A stretch of DNA of 64,000 bases from Delphinapterus leucas (taxonomy: Eukaryota > Chordata > Mammalia > Artiodactyla > Monodontidae). The stretch covers positions 15,660,654-15,724,653 of the forward strand of contig NW_022097999.1 of assembly GCF_002288925.2 (NCBI RefSeq), in the 5' to 3' direction. The notes beneath the pieces were generated by a model. That model had not been told where the DNA came from. It did no database searches and saw only the letters and a list, made by a program, of their open reading frames with translations. Both the position numbers and the translations under genes were made by a program. The first letter of the stretch is position 1; every line of letters begins with the position of its first letter. Below are positions 11,225 to 20,790 of this stretch, one piece after another.

Positions 11225-11480
11225 ATTTCTCGTAATCGGTTTCTCAGCCCATGTCCCTTTTTAACGTTATAAGTTTTTAAATGTCCTTTTATTTAAAAAA
11301 AAAAAAAAGGGGGGGTGGAATAACAAGGGGAAAAACGGGCAACTATAAACAAAACATAAAAGTTGTTTAATGGACGACATAATGAGGCCGCCAAGAAACA
11401 GCTTGGCATTGACTTTCCCTGACATTTCACCTATTAAATTATGGACGAGCTCAGATTTTTTTCTTCTTCTTCAGTCCAGT
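11225..11480. other. AT-rich candidate conserved non-coding block
   Basis: Contains CGTAATCGG, AACGTTATAAG, A14G7 at about 11297-11317, and AATGGACGACATAATGAGG. It resembles no repeat and differs in composition from its flanks. Regulatory function is inferred from composition only. Confidence 0.3.
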
Positions 11481-11839
11481 AAGATACTTTAATGAAGAAA
11501 AAAGCTGCTGTTGTCTGAGCTCCGCATGGGCCCAAGTTCCTTGACAGGCAAATGGCGGTGCTTGGAGGGTGAGGGGGCCTGGAGGTATAAGATGCCTCCT
11601 GATTTGGGGACCTGGGGGTGAAGCCCAAGCCAGGACCTAACCCTGTAAGCCTCTGATGGGCTGTCTGGTTCTGTTTCTGAAGTCAAGGTCAGGAGCCTGG
11701 TAATGTGGGGGGAATCCTTTGGGTGGGGTTGCCATGAGAACACAGAAAGATCTAGAGCCAGCCAACTGCTTTCAGGAAAATCTAGGTTGGTAAGTCAAAA
11801 TACAGGGTCTTGAAGTATAATTCACAAATCCTGGTACTA
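11481..11839. other. Unique DNA, nothing recognised
   Basis: No repeat or exon evidence. Confidence 0.4.
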
Positions 11840-12010
11840 ACCCTGTCAGGGAGGCAGTAGGATCCCCATTTAACAGATGAGGAAACTGAGGCTCTGAGAC
11901 GTTAAATGACTTGCGGAAGGTCAAACATTGTGTTTAATTGGCAAAGACAGAATTCTCTTCCCATCCCAGATGCTTCCAAAGTCCACCTTCTTTTCATTAT
12001 ACGTGCTGCC
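11840..12010 (-). mobile_element. MIR SINE
   Basis: ATCCCCATTTAACAGATGAG, GAAACTGAGGCTCTGAGACG and TTGCGGAAGGTCAAACATTG are the reversed MIR core. Confidence 0.85.
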
Positions 12011-12784
12011 ACCATCTGCATGGCCCCAGGCACCAGGGAGCGGCAGGGCAGTGTGAGTAGCTGGCTCCACAGCGCGGGGCAGTGCCACGTGGAGGAGACA
12101 GCCACAGCCTCCCTGTCCTAAAAGTTCTCCCCATCCGTAGGGCCCAAACCCACTTCCTTTTATACCCAGTGCCCCCTTCTCTCCCTCTCTCATTTCCCTT
12201 ATAAATCTTGTTTTCAGTGCCTTCATTTATAGAGAGGTGTCAACAGTTATTAACTGCTTAAAGTCAAACCTCTCCCAGGAGTATTTATATCTTGGAAAGG
12301 ATGAAAGTCTAAAACTGAAGTCACAGAGCCGTGATAGGGCACTTCAAGCATGTGGCAGGCTTGGGAATAGACAACTTCAAGCCTTTTTGGCTGCTGAATA
12401 AAATACCATAGGTCTCTTGTGTAGGTCAGTCTGGGAGTGTGAGAGCCAAGGATGGTTACGGATCCCAGAAGGGGCAGCCTACGTTAGGTCTCCTGAGTCA
12501 TTCTGCCCACATGCATGACTTTGACACGCAACTGACAGGGGGAGTAGGGGGAAGTGGGGGGCGGGGCATGCCCAGGCTCACGGACTCCAAGGAATCTGCT
12601 TTCCCCACCCTGATATATAGCTCCAATGGTAGGTATAGCCAGTGGGCTAGGACCATTCAAACATTTTACCTACCCAAAGACAGAAAGATGGTCCTTCTGA
12701 CAATCCAGGAATCAAAGCTTTGCCACTTCACCCTTAAAAGGACCTCACATGGACCAATAACCACCAAAAACCTCCAGAAAGGTT
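12011..12784. other. Unique DNA, nothing recognised
   Basis: No supported gene. A short G-rich run GGGGGAGTAGGGGGAAGTGG near 12538-12563 might form a G-quadruplex. Confidence 0.4.
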
Positions 12785-12950
12785 AGAGCCGCCATGTGCC
12801 AGCCCCAGTGCCAGGTGCTCTACTTGCTTGATAACACTGATAATGCTGATGCCATTTATTCTTGACTTATAAATGGGGAAACTGAGCCACAGAGAGGTAA
12901 AAGAACTGGCCCAAGATCACACAGGCAGAGCTGGGACTTATTCTAGTTCT
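12785..12950 (-). mobile_element. MIR SINE
   Basis: Begins GCCATGTGCCAGCCCCAGTG, then ATAAATGGGGAAACTGAGCC, ACAGAGAGGTAAAAGAACTG and CCAAGATCACACAGGCAGAG: reversed MIR with both core and 3' part. Confidence 0.86.
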
Positions 12951-13099
12951 TCATGGTCTGTAACCCCAGACCTCTCCAGAAAGAGCAAGAATGCAGACTT
13001 GCCTTGCCCAGGAGGCCACACGGGCTTAGCTGAGTCTGCCCCTTGAGAGACGGCTTTAGTCAGGAGGAAGTGGATCCCCCTTAGTGGGCTCCTGCTGTT

Positions 13100-13460
13100 T
13101 CCAGCAGTCCAGTTCCACTTCCCACTGTGATAACAACACCACATTTTCCCCCTTTCACTCCCCGGCCCCTAATATGGGCACATGACCCAGGCCTGGCCAA
13201 TCAGGTGACTTCATCTTCCCAGACCACAATGATCGGTTCAGGAAACCGCGTGTGATAATTCAGGCCAATGAGAGTCAGGCCTGAAACTTTTGCTGGACCG
13301 GCTGGGAAGGAGGTGTGCTCTCTTCCTGGGTTCACTAGGCTGCTCGGAAGGAGATCCTGGAGCTGCTCGTGACTACCTTCATACTGTTTGGGAATGAAGC
13401 AAAACAGAGGAAAGCAGAGCCAGGAGACAGAGAAAGACAAATTCCTGATGGCATAATTAG
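13100..13460 (+). mobile_element. Ancient repeat of the 'GGCCAATCAG' family
   Basis: Contains GACCCAGGCCTGGCCAATCA, GTTCAGGAAACC and GCAAAACAGAGGAAAGCAGAG CCAGGAGACAGAGA. The first part aligns by eye with 30745-30815, the later part with 14610-14675. Repetition within the window supports an interspersed repeat; the family name is not certain (MLT/L1M-class possible). Confidence 0.55.
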
Positions 13461-13549
13461 AGCTCTGGGTAGGCTGCCCACCCCCCCCCCCAACCGGGAT
13501 CAGGTTCATTAGCCTGAATCAATGGGATCCTCACACTTACTTTCCCCTG

Positions 13550-13730
13550 ACCTAAAATACAGGATAAGATACAGGAAATTTGAATTTCAGATAAACAACA
13601 AAAATAATTTTTTGTATATCCCAGATATTGTATGAGATACACCTATACTAAAAAAAAAAAAAAAAGTTATCTGAAATTCTGGGTTAACTGGGTGTGCTGT
13701 ATTTTTATTTGCTAAATCTTGCAAACCCTC
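13550..13730. mobile_element. Long-hairpin DNA-transposon fossil
   Basis: Left arm TAAAATACAGG...TTTGAATTTCAGATAA and right arm TTATCTGAAATTCTGGGTTA...CTGTATTTTTATTT are inverted copies of each other, with a central AT-rich loop that includes A16 (13651-13666). The whole could fold as one hairpin. This fits an old palindromic MITE. Confidence 0.65.
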
Positions 13731-13929
13731 CCTGACCCCACAGGTAATAGTGCACTATGGGAGGCCCCATGCAGGCCGTCTCCTACCAAGGCCACTCTAG
13801 GGGGCAGGGTTCATCTGTGTCCTCTGTCCCTCCTCCCCTGTGCCAGTCTTCCTGAGCATAGCTCCTGGAACTGTTCTCCCTTCCCCCTTTCTCCCTCCAC
13901 ACAAGGATTATCAATAATTTGTTCAGTCC
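13731..13929. other. Unique DNA
   Basis: Nothing recognised. Confidence 0.4.
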
Positions 13930-14060
13930 AGGGACATAGATATTTATTATCTTCCTTTTACAGATGAGAAAACTGAGGGTCAGAAAGGTTAACTAAGTTT
14001 AACAATTACAAGTAAATGGCAGAGTCCAAATACAGAATAAATGGCAGAATTCCATCATTG
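13930..14060 (-). mobile_element. MIR SINE
   Basis: TATTATCTTCCTTTTACAGA, TGAGAAAACTGAGGGTCAGA and AAATGGCAGAGTCCAAATAC match the reversed MIR. Confidence 0.84.
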
Positions 14061-14399
14061 GCACTGAGATCTGCCCATTCCCTCATGGCTGCCTGAAAGC
14101 TTGGCCAAGACCTTGACACTTCCACCCTAACTCCATTATATTGTCATCCACAGACACCGTAGCCCCAACAGGAGGCTCCCAGTGTCCTCTTCAGGCCAGT
14201 GACATGATTGGAAGAGCCCTGGACCATGGATAAGGACATTGGACTGAATTAGACTTTGCTTTTCAGCCCTAGGGTGACACCAGGCCAATCGCTTCCAGGG
14301 GTGGGCAGCCCTGGTTCATCTGCAGGAACCCTCTGTCTATTAGGGCAACCTCACCACATTCCAAAGCACAGAGGGAAAAAAATCTCAGTGCCCTGCCTA
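14061..14399. other. Unique DNA
   Basis: Nothing clear; a very diverged MIR may exist near 14195-14290. Confidence 0.35.
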
Positions 14400-14735
14400 T
14401 CCCCAGATGACTGAGGTGGGAACAGGATCCACACCTACAAACCATGGAACCCCACCCTCCAGTCCACTGTGATTGGTCCAAGAATTGGGCTTTGCTATAT
14501 GGATGCTGGCAGAGATCCATATGAGTATCTCCTCCTCAGGATCCCAAGCTGTCAGCACCATGCATGCCTCAGGCTTCCAGTGGGTATCTTTTCCACCACA
14601 GGGAGAAAGCTTACCTGAGAATGAAGCTACACAGAGAAAAGTAGAGTCAAGAGGTGGAAGAGACAAAGACATAGAGCTCCTGGATCCAGCCATGCCTGAA
14701 GACAGTGACCCCTGGAATTCCTGGTTACAGGTAAG
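14400..14735 (+). mobile_element. Ancient repeat of the 'GGCCAATCAG' family
   Basis: GTGATTGGTCCAAGAATTGG, then TTACCTGAGAATGAAGCTAC, CTCCTGGATCCAGCCATGCC and TGAAGACAG. The end resembles a first-coding-exon plus splice donor (CAGGTAAGC at 14729) but the match to other repeat copies explains it better. Confidence 0.55.
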
Positions 14736-15436
14736 CAGGGCAGTGTTTATATGGCCTCTGAAACCCAGACCTTAGGAAATCTAAGCCAGAGGCAAGGAAT
14801 ATCTGGACCTGGCTGCTTTAGGGGGAATTAAAAAAAATAAAACTATAAAATCTTGATTTTCAAAATACCAATATATCACTTATTTTTTACTTCTCCAGCT
14901 GTGAATTTTGTCAGAAGCTGGGGTTTTTGTGTATTTTTTAGTTTTGCTGCTTCTTTTCCTCAGTGTGGAGATATTTTGAAAGCCAATATTGAGGTAGATA
15001 AGAGTCCAGGGAAGGGAGATGAAGGAGAGAGCTACTCCAGGAAGAAAGGGGGTGCAATCCCCCAGACCTACCTGCCGCAGGCTAGGGGAAGCAGAATGCA
15101 GGGAAGAGATCCATGGAGCAGGGGAGACCGTGTCCTTTACTCACGGCTCCTGGGTACCCAATGCCAGCTTAAGCTCCCTGAAAAACCTTCTCTCAGGAAA
15201 GATTGGATCCCAGTTTTCAGCAATTTTGGATTAAATTTATTGTCATTAATATTAAAAATATTTTCACTAGTTTGGACTTAAGTGCAACAACCCAGCTCTC
15301 CTCTTCGCTAGGTATTCAGTCTGATCTCCAGCTGTAATAAAAGTGTTAGCACCTGGAAAAACAATATCAAGCCTCAGATTTGGTTGTGGGATTGTTTCTT
15401 TAGGATGAAGAGAACTTTCCTCCAGAATCCTTTGGG
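14736..15436. other. AT-rich unique DNA
   Basis: About 0.7 kb with no repeat recognised and no supported exon. Confidence 0.4.
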
Positions 15437-15437
15437 C

Positions 15438-15616
15438 CACTGTTTCTCAGGGTGTAGCCTGTGGACAGCCTGCAGCACAGTTACCTAGAGAGGCCTTAAT
15501 TTCTAGGCAGATTCCTGGGCCCTACCTCAAACCTACTGAGTCAGAATCTTCCAGGAGAGGGCCCAGGAGTCTGCAGCATAATCACTGGCCCCCCCTTTAC
15601 CCCCACCCCTAGATGA

Positions 15617-15648
<32 letters not shown>

Positions 15649-15875
15649 CGCGGGCTTCTCACTTTTGTGGCCTCTCCCGTTGCGGAGCACAGGCTCCGGA
15701 CGCGCAGGCTCAGCGGCCATGGCTCACGGGCCCAGCCGCTCCGCGGCACGTGGGACCCTCCCGGACCGGGGCACGAACCCGTGTCCCCTTGCATCAGCAG
15801 GCGGACTTTCAACCACTGCGCCACCAGGGAAGCCCCCTAGATGATTCTTAAGCAGAACAAAGTTTAAGACCTGCT
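15438..15875 (+). mobile_element. MER5-like hAT fossil, split by a SINE
   Basis: Left part starts CACTGTTTCTCAGGGTGTAG and includes ACTGAGTCAGAATCTTCCAG and GAGTCTGCAGCATAATCA. The right part after the SINE, AAGTTTAAGACCTGCTAAC, fits the other end of such an element. The SINE at 15622-15836 lies inside, so this element is older. Family label from memory. Confidence 0.65.
15622..15836 (-). mobile_element. CHR-type tRNA-derived SINE, nested in hAT fossil
   Basis: Reverse orientation: T run (about 15620-15648), then CGCGGGCTTCTCACTTTTGT through GCGCCACCAGGGAAGCCCC. The target-site duplication CTAGATGAYTCTT is seen on both sides (15609-15621 and 15837-15849) with a single C/T difference. Confidence 0.97.
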
Positions 15876-16048
15876 AACAAAAGCCAAGAGGCAGCTGTCT
15901 CCCTGCCCAGGTCCACAGGACCCTGGCTGAGGTTAACATGGAGGATGGAAGTAAAAGCTGGAGTAACAGCCTGAGCATGTAATGCCTAGGAACCATGAGG
16001 CTGTCTTCCATCAGGATTGGAATCAGCCACATTCTCTCCACAGCACAG
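15876..16048. other. Unique DNA
   Basis: Nothing recognised. Confidence 0.4.
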
Positions 16049-16231
16049 TTTTGCTTTGTTTTTTGGGTTTGTGTGTGTGTGTGTGTGTTGTTTTTGGATT
16101 TTTTTTTGTTTTGTGTTTTGGGGAGCTGCACCAAGTGGCTTGTGGGATCTTACTTCCCTGACCAGGGATCAAACCTGGGCCCTCAGCAGTGAAAGTGCAG
16201 AGTTCTAACCACTGGACCACAAGGGAATTCC
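16049..16231 (-). mobile_element. Older CHR-related tRNA SINE (GGGAATTCCC type)
   Basis: Reverse of a SINE starting GGGAATTCCCTTGTGGTCCA, with B-box GATCAAACCTGGGCCC in reverse. The 3' tail became T-rich with an internal (GT)n at about 16071-16089. Target-site duplication CCACAGCACAG / CCATAGCACAG at 16038-16048 and 16232-16242. Confidence 0.9.
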
Positions 16232-16309
16232 CCATAGCACAGATGTAAGATCACAATAGAGAATGTGCCTGACTGGAGTGATCCAGGAATGCAGTACCAG
16301 TGCCTGCTG

Positions 16310-16440
16310 GGCAGAGTCTGAGCTTGGTCCTGGCTCTGATACCAGCTAACTGTGTGGTCCTGGGCAAGTCACTTCCCCTTGCTGGATCTCCCTTCCCAGT
16401 TTGTCAAATGAGGAGGCTGGACTACGCTAGTCATTGTCAA
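16310..16440 (+). mobile_element. MIR SINE
   Basis: CTAACTGTGTGGTCCTGGGC, AAGTCACTTCCCCTTGCTGG and TTTGTCAAATGAGGAGGCTG give the forward MIR core. Confidence 0.82.
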
Positions 16441-16736
16441 AGGGTTTTTAAGCAGCAGAGCTTTTTCTCCAGTAAAGCCTGACATGGGCCCTGATAAGTG
16501 AAGAGGACCTACTCTGGTTGAGGCAAGCTGGGGAGCTGAATCAGTTAGAATGCAAATTCCCCTGATAGGAACCTATCTGTGTCTCTTTCTCTGTCTCTAT
16601 CATCTCTAACTATGTCTCCCTATCATCTAAACGCGAGCATTCCAGGGCTAACTTGATGATTCCCAGTCTCCTTCTGCCGTGTTGCTCTGCCATCCCTAGG
16701 CAGCTGCCCTTGTCCTCATGGTCAAGACTGGATAGC
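16441..16736. other. Unique DNA
   Basis: Nothing recognised apart from the left target-site copy at 16724-16734. Confidence 0.4.
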
Positions 16737-16806
16737 TAGCAGAAACTAACACACCATTGTAAAGCAATTATACTCCAATAAAGATGTTAAAAAAAAAAAA
16801 AAAAAA
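16737..16806 (+). mobile_element. Extremely truncated L1 insertion (about 53 b + poly-A)
   Basis: Only the last ~53 bases of the L1 3' UTR are present (AGCAGAAACTAACACACCAT to CCAATAAAGATG) followed by a poly-A of about 17. Flanks carry the exact 11-base duplication AAGACTGGATA at 16724-16734 and 16805-16815. The terminus matches that of the L1 at 4610-4665 and is closer to intact, so this is a later insertion from a younger source. Confidence 0.95.
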
Positions 16807-16815
16807 GACTGGATA

Positions 16816-17029
16816 ACCACCAGCAAGCTCAGATTCCAGCCAGTGAAGGGAAGGACATGCCCCTTCCTTTTAAAATCATGACCCATAATTGTACACATCA
16901 TTTCTACTTATATCCCCCTTCTTTCTTCCTGGCAGGGCCCCATTTTATCAGGGGGTTATCTATCCCCTACAACTCAAACAAGCATGGCCCCATCTCCAGC
17001 TGCAAAGGTGTATCCCCACTGGTCTAAGC
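16816..17029. other. Unique DNA
   Basis: Nothing recognised. Confidence 0.4.
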
Positions 17030-17290
17030 CAACCACTGTAGTCCATTTCCCTGCCTGGGATTGATTTAGACATGTGCCCGTGACTCAATTCTGACCAGCA
17101 GGATTGAGGAGAAATATACTGGGGGTTTCTGGGAAGGATTTCTCCACTGATGTACGAAAGACACCCTCTTATTCATCGGCAAGTGTCTTGTCTGCCTGGG
17201 GTGCCTGGAACTGCTACAGCTACCTTGACCACCATGAGGGGAATTATCTGGAGGAGAAGCCAACCCGCTGAGGATGCACAGCAAAGAGGC
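17030..17290 (+). mobile_element. Ancient medium-reiterated repeat
   Basis: CCCTGCCTGGGATTGATTTA, ATGTGCCCGTGACTCAATTC, GGGTTTCTGGGAAGGATTT, then GGAGGAGAAGCCAACCCGCT. The layout is similar to the copies at 13100, 14400 and 30705; the family was not named. Confidence 0.5.
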
Positions 17291-17294
17291 TTCA

Positions 17295-17490
17295 ATCACT
17301 CCACTCCAAGTACTACCCTACCCCAGGGACTTTGCACATGCAGTGCCCACTGCCAAGAACACTTTCCCCAGATCTCTTCGAGCTCATTCCCGTACTTCAT
17401 TCAGGTCTCAGCTCAAATGTCAGCTCCTCAGAAGGATTTCTCTGACTTCTTTCCCGTCCTTTACTCTCTTTTCCCATGGCTTTTTTTTTT
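17295..17490 (+). mobile_element. L2 LINE 3' end, left part
   Basis: CCAAGAACACTTTCCCCAGA, TTCATTCAGGTCTCAGCTCA, AATGTCAGCTCCTCAGAAGG is the well-known L2 3' UTR. It is separated from its tail (17815-17950) by the AT/CA expansion. Confidence 0.85.
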
Positions 17491-17496
17491 TTGACA

Positions 17497-17510
17497 TTAT
17501 GTTATTTATA

Positions 17511-17557
<47 letters not shown>

Positions 17558-17812
17558 CATACACAATGTGGGTATATAATATATATATACACAATGTGGG
17601 TATATAATATATATGCACACACTCTGTTCATTTATATATATACACAATATATGATATATATTTATATAAATATAATATATATACACATTATATATGCACA
17701 CTATATATTATATATGCACATTAAATATACATATACATATGTATGTATTGTATATATATGTATAATGTATACACTCTATATATTATACACACACACACAC
17801 ACACACACACAC
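17497..17812. repeat. Compound (TA)n / (CA)n low-complexity block
   Basis: (TA)n at about 17518-17552, then a 28-base unit containing ACACAATGTGGGTATATAAT repeated at 17561 and 17589, further TA-rich variants, and (CA)13 at 17787-17812. It sits within an L2 and seems to have grown there. Confidence 0.93.
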
Positions 17813-17814
17813 TG

Positions 17815-17950
17815 TATGTTGATTATCAGTCCTTAACACAAGAATACAAGCTCCAAAAAGTCAAGGACCTTTTTTTTCAGCACTGTAACCCCAGGGTTTA
17901 GGAGAGTACCTGGCATCTAGAAGGTACCCAGTAATATCTGATGGATGGAA
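17815..17950 (+). mobile_element. L2 LINE 3' tail, right part
   Basis: AGAATACAAGCTCCAAAAAG, GTACCTGGCATCTAGAAGGT and ACCCAGTAATATCTGATGGA fit the L2 terminus. Confidence 0.75.
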
Positions 17951-18254
17951 AGCAGGAAGGGAGGAAGGAGACCTGTATTCTTGGTGACACTGTGGAGCCT
18001 CTAAATTAACCAGCCCTCAGGACTCCTGGTTGCTTGTAACGATAAATAGCCCTTATTAAATAATAAGCTGGTTGATTTGGGGGTTTTGGTCACTGGCAGC
18101 TGAGAGCTCCCTATCACAGGCGTCTGTAGAGCTCCCTCTGTCTGGGATGCCCTTCCCTAATGAGCCTCCCTGGTGGCACCTCCCCTTCCAGGTTTGGCTA
18201 CCATTCTGTGTGCTCTCCAGGGTGCTCCGGTAGAAGCTGTCGCACAGGGGCTTT
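17951..18254. other. Unique DNA, weak L2-like part
   Basis: A weak L2-like segment (GGGATGCCCTTCCCTAATGA) may lie near 18140-18200; otherwise unique. Confidence 0.35.
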
Positions 18255-18365
18255 GGAAGCAGCAACATCAGGGGCAAATTCCATTTCCGCCACTCACCAG
18301 CTGATGATCTCTGACAAGTTACTTAGTTCTCTGAGCTTCAGTCCCCTTCAACTGTAAGAGGAAAT
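18255..18365 (+). mobile_element. MIR SINE fragment
   Basis: CATTTCCGCCACTCACCAGC, TCTGACAAGTTACTTAGTTC and TCTGAGCTTCAGTCCCCTTC are the forward MIR core. Confidence 0.78.
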
Positions 18366-18399
18366 TCAGTGAGGTACTGAGAGGGCCTCAGAGTCCAGT

Positions 18400-18915
18400 G
18401 GATCTGGGTAGAAGACCCCAGTGACCACTTTCGGGCAGTGCAGCCTGGAGCAGAGACTTCTCTCCATGCCCACTACTCCTCATCCATCAAATGGGGACAA
18501 AGACAGTGCTGACTTCAACGAATTAAATGAGGCGATGCGTAAGAACTTAGCACAGTGTTTGGCACATAATAAGTACTAAGCAAAAGATGAGGGCTTCCCT
18601 GGTGGCGCAGTGGTTAAGAACCCGCCTGGCAATGCCGAGGACGCGGGTTCACGCCCTGCTCCGGGAAGATCCCACATGCCGCAGAGCAACTAAGCCCATG
18701 AGTCACAACTAGTGAGCCCACGTGCCACAACTACTGAAGCCCATGCGCCTAGAGCCTGTGCTCCGCAACAGGAGAAGCCACCGCAATGAGAAGCCTGCTC
18801 GCCTCAACTAGAGAAAGCCCACGCGCATCAACGAAGACCCAGCACAGCCAAAAATAAAAATAAATAAATAAAATAAATTAATTTTTTTTTAAAAAAAGAT
18901 GATTATTAGGTGTCC
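18400..18915 (+). mobile_element. MIR SINE, split by a CHR SINE
   Basis: CATCCATCAAATGGGGACAA, GAATTAAATGAGGCGATGCG and GTGTTTGGCACATAATAAGT are the MIR core and tail; the last bases follow the CHR insertion at 18591-18894. Confidence 0.78.
18591..18894 (+). mobile_element. Long CHR-type SINE
   Basis: Starts GGGCTTCCCTGGTGGCGCAG but keeps a longer body than the young copies, including GAGTCACAACTAGTGAGCCC and GAGAAAGCCCACGCGCATCA, and ends in an A-rich (AAAT)n tail. Target-site duplication AAAAGATGA at 18582-18590 and 18895-18903 is exact. Confidence 0.95.
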
Positions 18916-19259
18916 ATAGGCACATCTGTGATCATCCCCTTTCAGGGAAAGAGGGACCAGAAGACACAGCCCCTGCCTTCAAGAGGCCACAGAGGATGGA
19001 GCCGAAGAGGTAGGTAGGGCCAGCTCTTGTAGGATGTGCCGAGAATTGTCCCAGGAGACCTGGAGGGATTCATTTCTGACCCTCCCCAGGTGGGGTCAGC
19101 CTCCTCCCCACCAAGGAGTCTGCACTAGGAAAGCACCTTACCCAGGTGGGCGGCCCAGGAGCCCCACTTGGCACTGACCTTGGGAAATTTCAGTCCCAGG
19201 TCAGCACCCTCCACCACCCACAGGAAGTAGCCAGGGCCACTTGCTCATCCCTCCTCCAG
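18916..19259. other. Unique GC-rich DNA
   Basis: Nothing recognised. Confidence 0.4.
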
Positions 19260-19500
19260 GCTGGGTTTTAACTGAAGGCATTAGGTTTGCTAATCGCCTG
19301 TAATCACCTTGTTTGAATTAGCATGGCAAGTGCTTCCGACTAAACGGGTCTGTTATTCCGAATAACCCTCGGTGGTTTTAATTACGTTCCCTGGAATGCG
19401 CGGCCTCCTGGCCCTCGGCTTTACTAGGGAAAGGTCCTGTAAACCGCAGGATGGGGCGTGATTCCTGACCTCGCCTCTGCAGACCCCGTAATAAAGAGAA
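19260..19500. other. Candidate conserved non-coding block
   Basis: Non-repetitive, with clustered TAAT-type sites (TTGCTAATCGCCTGTAATCA, GAATTAGC, TTTTAATTACG). The cluster suggests homeodomain-type binding but this is inference. Confidence 0.35.
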
Positions 19501-19789
19501 GCAGGAGAAGGTATTTTACCCATCCAGACGTGGAATGCTCCCTCAGCTCTATTTTTAAACCCAACACAGGATGGAGGAGTTGACCCCACTGCCCATCCCC
19601 CAACCCACTCTTGGGTTCCATCTGCTTCCAGCAACCAACGGAGCTGTGGCCCACAGACCCGCAGAAAGCCCTCAGTCTGTTTCTGTTTGGCTTTGGAACA
19701 GGCCATCCCAATTCTCCCTCATTCCGTTTGGCTTATGCCAAGGCTGGAGAGCTCTTATTAACATCACCACGACTTAGAGCTGCAGAGGA
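19501..19789. other. Unique DNA
   Basis: Nothing recognised. Confidence 0.4.
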
Positions 19790-19945
19790 GAGGGCATGCA
19801 GTGGAGCATGCGCCTCAAATTTGGGTGGTACAGAAGCACCTGGAGATCTTGTTAAAATGCAGGTTTGGATGCAGTGGGTCTGGAATGATACCCAGGGATC
19901 CTGTTTCCAGCCAGGTCCCAGGTCTGAGGACCACACTTAGAGAAA
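19790..19945 (+). mobile_element. MER5A-like hAT fossil
   Basis: GAAGCACCTGGAGATCTTGT, TAAAATGCAG, CAGTGGGTCTGGAATGATAC and the end GAGGACCACACTTAGAGAAA agree with this short hAT-Charlie family. Confidence 0.82.
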
Positions 19946-19989
19946 CAAGGTAGCTGTCATGCTGGATGAGAAAAGGAAACTGACATGAT

Positions 19990-20150
19990 GGAGTCCTCTC
20001 CCAGCCAGGCCCTGTGCCAGGCTCTCTACTGTGTTCGCTCCCATTTCACGCCCTGGTCAACACCACTTGTCACCCTGGGACAGAGAAACGTTTTTCCCCA
20101 TTCCCGCTCCTGAGAAAGGTGAGGCTTCAAGAGCTGCGGGCGATTTTCCA
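19990..20150 (-). mobile_element. MIR SINE, diverged
   Basis: CCAGGCCCTGTGCCAGGCTC followed by CGCTCCTGAGAAAGGTGAGG: a reversed MIR with many changes. Confidence 0.5.
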
Positions 20151-20389
20151 GACTGGAGACAGTAACGGGTAGGTTGGGGGCTCATGGCACACCCAGCCCC
20201 TGAGGTTGCTAGTGTGGGCATGGGGGAGGGGAGACATTTCCTAAGACAGGAGAGCTGCCGGGATGCAAAGCACCAGCTCTTTCCCAGCCTTCTGACCCTG
20301 TGTCCTGTGCTCCATCCACAGTGTCTAACTAGCTTGCCAGAGATGCCCTTTACCAGAGCTCAGCTCTGCAAAAGTGGGGAGGGGAAGAA

Positions 20390-20565
20390 GAAAACATTCA
20401 TTCATTCACTGGCTGTTTCCTGGGCTCAGGGCCTGGCATAGAGGAGTGATTAAAGAAAGGAATAAGAAAGCCCCTTCTGTGTCCAGGACCTCAGCAAGAT
20501 GCTGGACACACAGTGGTGAGCAGAGCAGACGCTGTGCCTGCCCCCACAGGGTTTACAGTCTGGGG
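20390..20565 (-). mobile_element. L2 LINE 3' fragment
   Basis: CATTCATTCATTCACTGGCT, CAGGGCCTGGCATAG, CACAGTGGTGAGCAGAGCAG and GGGTTTACAGTCTGGGG are reversed L2 3' end. Confidence 0.75.
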
Positions 20566-20604
20566 AAAGTTGGGCGGAGTGCAGGGGCTAGAACTGAGGG
20601 CTTG

Positions 20605-20790
20605 CTACATCCGGGCCATGTGCCCCTTGCCTTGCAGACCTCATCACATCAAATCCTCACAAGCACCAAGTGAAGTGAGTGTCAGCGTCCTCAGAATTGA
20701 AGAAAATGAGGGTCAGAGAGGGTGAGTCACTTGCTCAGGATCACACAGCTGCTCGTCCAACGGCAGAGACAGAGTCTGAAGCTGGGTACA
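20605..20790 (-). mobile_element. MIR SINE
   Basis: GAAAATGAGGGTCAGAGAGG, GTGAGTCACTTGCTCAGGAT and CACACAGCTGCTCGTCCAAC are the reversed MIR. Confidence 0.84.

Noticed and set aside
14473..14775. Possible coding exon ending in a donor-like CAGGTAAGC
   Set aside because: The sequence is a copy of the ancient repeat also seen at 13100 and 30705.
17420..17836. Tyr/Ile-rich ORFs on both strands
   Set aside because: Simply translations of the TA/CA microsatellite.
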